From FEN-727 sp036508635 (GTDB lineage Bacteria > Actinomycetota > Geothermincolia > Fen-727 > Anoxymicrobiaceae): DNA of 47,577 bases. The notes under the pieces were generated by a model. The model was given only the letters and a program-made list of their open reading frames with translations, was not told the DNA's origin and did not search any database. The translations under genes were made by a program, and so were the position numbers. The stretch's first letter is position 1. Each line of letters opens with the position of its first letter. The stretch is taken from assembly GCA_036508635.1 (NCBI GenBank), contig DATCGY010000151.1, positions 1-47,577 of the forward strand. Direction: 5' to 3'. This document shows, piece after piece, positions 44,162-47,577 of this stretch.

Positions 44162-44704
44162 ACCGGAAAGCTTAGGGTCAACGAGACGATTCGGTGTCCG
44201 CAGGTGAGGCTTATCGACGCGACGGGTGAGCAGCTGGGCATAAAACCGATTGAGGAAGCTCAGAGGATCGCTCTCGAACAGGACCTAGACCTGGTTGAAG
44301 TCGCGCCTCAGGCGAGTCCGCCTGTGTGCAAGATAATGGACTATAGCAAGTTCTGCTACGAGCAGGAGCAAAAGCAGAAGGCCGCTCGAAAAAAGCAGAG
44401 CATAATTGTGGTCAAAGAGATGAAGATGCGCCCCAAGATCGACATCCATGACTACGACACCAAGAAGAAACACGTGGTGAGGTTTCTGCAGCAGGGGAAC
44501 AAGGTCAAAGTGACGATCATGTTCCGAGGCCGTGAGATGACACATACGGAGCTCGGCTTGAATCTCCTGAATAAGCTGGCTGAAGAGCTCGCGGAGATGG
44601 CGACGGTTGAGGCCAGGCCCAGGCTCGATGGGCGCAACATGACAATGGTTCTTGCACCCATAGTGGCCGTGGAACCCAAAGCCGAGTCTACAAAGGAGCC
44701 GTGA
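44159..44704 (+). CDS. infC: Translation initiation factor IF-3
   Basis: 181 residues if started at ATA 44159. The conserved IF3 N-terminus RVNETIRCPQVRLID lies upstream of the first standard start codon (GTG 44204), so ATA must serve as start, with a perfect SD. Other motifs: VVKEMKMRPKIDIHDYDTKK (split), KVKVTIMFRGREMTH. IF3 binds the 30S subunit and rejects non-standard start codons; rare starts in infC (AUU in E. coli) are its known autoregulation. First gene of infC-rpmI-rplT-trmH-pheS-pheT. Confidence 0.95.
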   Translation: MTGKLRVNETIRCPQVRLIDATGEQLGIKPIEEAQRIALEQDLDLVEVAPQASPPVCKIMDYSKFCYEQEQKQKAARKKQSIIVVKEMKMRPKIDIHDYDTKKKHVVRFLQQGNKVKVTIMFRGREMTHTELGLNLLNKLAEELAEMATVEARPRLDGRNMTMVLAPIVAVEPKAESTKEP

Positions 44705-44708
44705 TCAA

Positions 44709-44915
44709 ATGCCGAAGATGAAGACCCACCGGGGCGCCGCAAAGCGCTTCCGTGTTACGGGCAAAGGAAAGATCATCCGAAAAAAAGCCTACAACAGCCA
44801 CCTTTTCGCATCGAAGAACGCTAAGCGCCTTCGCAGCCTCGAGAAAGAAGTGCAGGTAGCTCCCTCGGACGACGGCAACGTCCGCAAGATGCTCGGGATC
44901 AAGAATAGCAAGTAA
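44709..44915 (+). CDS. rpmI: 50S ribosomal protein L35
   Basis: 68 residues, four bases after infC. MPKMKTHRGAAKRFRVTGKGKI is the family start (split as PKMKTHRGAAKRF and RVTGKGK), rich in Lys and Arg. The canonical neighbour of infC and rplT. Confidence 0.97.
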   Translation: MPKMKTHRGAAKRFRVTGKGKIIRKKAYNSHLFASKNAKRLRSLEKEVQVAPSDDGNVRKMLGIKNSK

Positions 44916-44916
44916 G

Positions 44917-44952
44917 AGCGGCACGCCCCGGGAGGGCGTTCGCTTTATTGTT
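44917..44952 (+). terminator. Hairpin between rpmI and rplT
   Basis: ACGCCC (44923-44928) with GGGCGT (44934-44939), with outer AGCG/CGCT, followed by TTATTGTTT. Looks like a weak terminator or processing site, possibly part of L20 control. Confidence 0.45.
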
Positions 44953-44974
44953 TCAGGTAGAGGGGTTGGTAACT

Positions 44975-45454
44975 ATGCCAAGGGCCAAGAACAGTGTCGC
45001 AACCAGGCAGCGCAGAAAAAAAGTGCTCAAGATGGCCAAAGGTTATCGTGGGCCCAAGAGCGATTGCTACAGGCCGGCGAACGAACAGGTCCTTCATTCG
45101 CTTCAGTATTCATACAGGGACAGGCGCGCTAGGAAATCCGACTTCCGCAGGCTCTGGATCAGCCGGATAAACGCTGCTGCGCGCGAGCACGGGATGTCTT
45201 ACAGCAGATTTATCAACGGGCTCAAGAACGCCGGTGTCGAGGTTGACCGCAAGATACTTGCCGAGCTCGCGGTGCACGATCCCGAGGCGTTTGCGCAGCT
45301 GGTCGAGGTTGCCGCGGCGAACAGCGAAGAGAAGCCGCAGGCCGCAGAAAATACAGTTCTGGCCAAAGGATCGACAGACAAAGCAGCTTCCGGGAAGCTC
45401 GAGGCCGGGGACGCTGAGACCGCTCGGACAAAGGCGGACGAAGCCACGGGATAA
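44975..45454 (+). CDS. rplT: 50S ribosomal protein L20 with C-terminal extension
   Basis: 159 residues from ATG 44975 (MPRAKNSVATRQRRKKVL), AGAGGGG upstream. Core L20 motifs: KMAKGYRGPKS, YRDRRARKSDFRRLWI and MSYSRFINGLKNAGV. The family is normally ~115-120 residues; here ~40 extra C-terminal residues are Ala/Glu/Lys/Thr-rich and probably disordered. L20 is needed for early 50S assembly and represses its own operon in many bacteria. Confidence 0.96.
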   Translation: MPRAKNSVATRQRRKKVLKMAKGYRGPKSDCYRPANEQVLHSLQYSYRDRRARKSDFRRLWISRINAAAREHGMSYSRFINGLKNAGVEVDRKILAELAVHDPEAFAQLVEVAAANSEEKPQAAENTVLAKGSTDKAASGKLEAGDAETARTKADEATG

Positions 45455-45481
45455 CGCTGACCAACCACGGACGCCAAAAAA

Positions 45482-46291
45482 ATGCTCGCTCCCATAACCA
45501 GCCGTAATCACGATGTAGTCAAGCGTTTGCGGAAGCTCGGGCGAAGGACCTACCGAGACCGTGGGCGTGTTTTCGTTGTTGAAGGTCTTAACCTGCTTCA
45601 GGAATCGATAGATTCGGGCGCGCGGCTTCGCGAACTTGCCTACGTGGATTCCAGGGCCGAGGAGGTCGAGTACCTCAGAAGCTACTTGTCAGAATCTGTG
45701 CCCGCTCACGAGATAAGCTCCGAGTTGATGGCATGGGTGTCAGATGTCGTGACGTCGCAGGGTGTCATTGGGGTTGTCGACCAGGTGGACGTCGAATACT
45801 CTGACTTACCCCTCGAAGACGCTTCCATTCTGATGGTGGCAGACCAGGTCCGCGACCCGGGAAACCTGGGCTCTTTGTTGAGGTTGGCGGATGCAGCCGG
45901 CGTCGACGCGTTTCTCATGACCGAGGGATGTGTCGACCCCTATAATCCCAAGGTCGTGAGGTCCGCAGCAGGCGCCCATTTCCACGTGGTGATGACGAGG
46001 GACATCGAGTTGGCACGGTTAAAGGCCGATGCTGTCGACAGGTTCCGCCTGATGGGGCTTGATCCCCGGGGGGCGGAGAGCTACCTGGGTGTAGACATGA
46101 TAGCGCCAGTCGCCCTGGTGGTGGGCAACGAGGCTTTCGGCATAGTCGAGGAGGACAGAGAACTCTTGGACAGTACCATTTACATAGAGATGCCGGGAAA
46201 GGCCGAGTCGCTGAACGTAGCCTCCGCGGCGGCCGTCGTGCTATTCGAGGCGCTGCGCCAGCGGCAGGCCGCCGGTGCGGGGGTGAGTTAG
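45482..46291 (+). CDS. TrmH/SpoU-family RNA 2'-O-methyltransferase
   Basis: 269 residues, ATG 45482 without a good SD (A-run upstream). N-terminal substrate-binding domain (KLGRRTYRDRGRVFVVEG) and SPOUT knot: VADQVRDPGNLGSLLRLADA, GNEAFGI and MPGKAESLNVASAAAVVLFEA. Methylates rRNA or tRNA with SAM. Often stands between rplT and pheS, as here. Exact target not predictable; closest to the RlmB/TsnR-like group. Confidence 0.92.
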   Translation: MLAPITSRNHDVVKRLRKLGRRTYRDRGRVFVVEGLNLLQESIDSGARLRELAYVDSRAEEVEYLRSYLSESVPAHEISSELMAWVSDVVTSQGVIGVVDQVDVEYSDLPLEDASILMVADQVRDPGNLGSLLRLADAAGVDAFLMTEGCVDPYNPKVVRSAAGAHFHVVMTRDIELARLKADAVDRFRLMGLDPRGAESYLGVDMIAPVALVVGNEAFGIVEEDRELLDSTIYIEMPGKAESLNVASAAAVVLFEALRQRQAAGAGVS

Positions 46292-47380
46292 TTGAGTGAC
46301 CGGGCAAGGCTCGATGAGCTTACCGCTGAACGCCCCCGGATGGCCGGCCTGTTAGACGAAGCCCTGGCGGAGATAGAGGCGTGCCCCACCGTCTCTGACC
46401 TAGAGGACTCTCGAGTGAGGTTGCTTGGCAAGAAGGGGACCGTGACGTCCATCTTCAAAGGCCTGGCTACCCTGCCGCCCGAGGAGAAGCGGGTCGTCGG
46501 CCAGATCGGTAACCTGATGCGCGGCGTTGTCGAGGAGAGGTTGGACACCAAGTCGAAAGCGCTGGCCGAGATCGAGTCCGCGATGCTGTTGCGCAGCAGG
46601 GCGGTCGACGTCACGCTTCCCGGAAGGCAAGGCACACTTGGGCACAAACACCTGCTCGCTCAGGTCGCCGAAGAGATGACGTCAATATTCCTGAGCCTTG
46701 GATACCAGATCGTCACGGGGCCGGAGGTCGAGCTCGATTACTACAACTTCGAGGCCTTGAATACTCCGGCACATCACCCCGCACGCTCCCTCCAGGACAC
46801 TCTTTACGTCAGGCGAAAAGACCCCCTCAGCGAGGATCGCGATGATATATTGCTGCGGACGCACACGTCCCCGGTCCAGGTCCGGGTGATGGAGAGTCGG
46901 CGGCCTCCGCTTTACGTGATCAGCCCCGGCAAGGCATACAGAAAAGACGAGATAGATGCGTCGCACTCGGCTATGTTCCACCAGGTGGAAGGATTTGCGG
47001 TGGACCGTAACATAACGATGGGACACCTGAAGGGAACGCTCGAGGTTTTTGTCAAGAAGCTGTTCGGCGCCGAGCGGCTGGTGCGGTTCCGCCCTCATTT
47101 CTTCCCATTCACGGAACCTAGCGCTGAGGTCGATGTCTCCTGCCACCTATGTGGTGGAAAGAAAGCAGGGTGCAGCCTGTGCAAAGGCTCGGGCTGGCTC
47201 GAGATACTGGGGTGCGGCATGATAGATCCCAATGTATTCGGCTATGTAGGGTACGACCCGGAAGAGTTCAGCGGGTTCGCGTTCGGGATAGGAATCGAGC
47301 GCGTTGCGATTTTGAAATACGGGATCGATGACATAAGGGTATTGTTCGAGAATGATATGCGCTTCCTGCGCCAGTTCTGA
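46292..47380 (+). CDS. pheS: Phenylalanine-tRNA ligase alpha subunit
   Basis: 362 residues from TTG 46292, immediately after the trmH stop (TAGTTG). N-terminal coiled coil (~1-90) binds tRNA; class II motifs follow: LDYYNFEALNTPAHHPARSLQDT (split: FEALNTPAHHPAR), RTHTSPVQVR (motif 2 area), FHQVEGFAVD and GFAFGIGIERVAIL (motif 3). An extra CHLCGGKKAGCSLC in the catalytic core is a zinc-knuckle-like insert found in some lineages. Works as (alpha-beta)2 with pheT. Confidence 0.96.
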   Translation: MSDRARLDELTAERPRMAGLLDEALAEIEACPTVSDLEDSRVRLLGKKGTVTSIFKGLATLPPEEKRVVGQIGNLMRGVVEERLDTKSKALAEIESAMLLRSRAVDVTLPGRQGTLGHKHLLAQVAEEMTSIFLSLGYQIVTGPEVELDYYNFEALNTPAHHPARSLQDTLYVRRKDPLSEDRDDILLRTHTSPVQVRVMESRRPPLYVISPGKAYRKDEIDASHSAMFHQVEGFAVDRNITMGHLKGTLEVFVKKLFGAERLVRFRPHFFPFTEPSAEVDVSCHLCGGKKAGCSLCKGSGWLEILGCGMIDPNVFGYVGYDPEEFSGFAFGIGIERVAILKYGIDDIRVLFENDMRFLRQF

Positions 47381-47426
47381 GGCTTTATGAGAGGCGGGCG
47401 CCCGGTGCCCGCTGCGGGAGACCGGT

Positions 47427-47577
47427 TTGAAAGTATCGATTGAGTGGCTATCCGAATACGTAAATATCGAGCAGTCGGCCGATGAGGTTGCCGACCTGCT
47501 CTCGCTTTCAGGCACCGAGGTGGACAGGGTTACCAGGCTTGGCTCCGGCGTTACCGGAGTCGTCGTCGCTAGGGTGA
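47427..47577 (+). CDS. pheT: Phenylalanine-tRNA ligase beta subunit (3' partial)
   Basis: Starts at TTG 47427, with GGGAG nearby upstream, and runs off the window end; 50 codons are seen. It opens MKVSIEWLSEYVNIEQS and continues LLSLSGTEVDRV, the usual PheT start. A GCGGGC/GCCCGC hairpin (47394-47412) lies between pheS and pheT. Confidence 0.9.
   Translation, partial: MKVSIEWLSEYVNIEQSADEVADLLSLSGTEVDRVTRLGSGVTGVVVARV

Noticed and set aside
1..47577. tRNA genes, CRISPR arrays, transposases or integrases
   Set aside because: None found: no T-loop-like tRNA ends, regularly spaced repeats or recombinase motifs were seen by eye.

Overview
The window is a 47.6-kb, high-GC chromosomal stretch with dense genes, frequent GTG/TTG starts and mostly clear Shine-Dalgarno (SD) sites. 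It looks like an anaerobic, deep-branching actinobacterium of the uncultivated Geothermincolia/Aquicultoria type; this is inference. The reasons are a surface protein built from WYLAEGCT...FETWVLVQNPG repeats, an atypical GlnR-like response regulator beside glnA, an oxygen-sensitive glycyl radical enzyme, and HdrBC/ferredoxin-type iron-sulfur proteins. No rRNA, tRNA, CRISPR array, prophage or insertion sequence was seen.

Layout. 1-7 kb: the end of a repeat-rich surface protein with an M23-like domain, an orphan glycyl radical enzyme flanked by a short dispersed repeat, and a GT-C-like membrane protein. 7-13 kb: DUF1622 and MgtC membrane proteins, a PfkB kinase, a wrecked PASTA Ser/Thr kinase gene, a macrodomain hydrolase, an iron-sulfur protein, an FmdB zinc ribbon, and two small genes read here by hand (42 and 50 aa). 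13-21 kb: a methyltransferase, a zinc-ribbon/lipoprotein-fold protein, two more GT-C glycosyltransferases, a phosphoesterase and a lipoprotein. 21-25 kb: metK-def-fmt-rsmB. 25-32.4 kb: nitrogen assimilation, with a GlnR-like regulator, GlnR-like boxes, glnA, a fused HdrBC protein and a glutamate synthase split into three archaeal-type subunits. 32.5-34.4 kb: rpe and two related lipoproteins. 34.6-38.4 kb: an FMN-riboswitch-controlled riboflavin operon, ribD-ribE-ribBA-ribH. 38.6-43.9 kb: a cyclic-dinucleotide cluster with a GAF-GAF-HD-GYP protein, a sensor kinase and a REC-GGDEF protein. 44-47.6 kb: infC-rpmI-rplT-trmH-pheS-pheT behind a structured leader; infC apparently begins with AUA.

How genes work together. 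GlnA and the split GOGAT form the GS/GOGAT cycle. No NAD(P)H subunit (GltD) is present, so the HdrBC protein is a candidate electron donor or partner. The riboflavin operon makes the flavin that GOGAT uses and is shut off by FMN. The kinase and REC-GGDEF genes form a likely two-component pair with a convergent HD-GYP protein; the GGDEF domain has a D-to-S change in the guanine pocket at the position that marks cGAMP-making (Hypr) GGDEF enzymes. That three-gene cluster and the HdrBC-GOGAT operon are the best candidates for an undescribed system.
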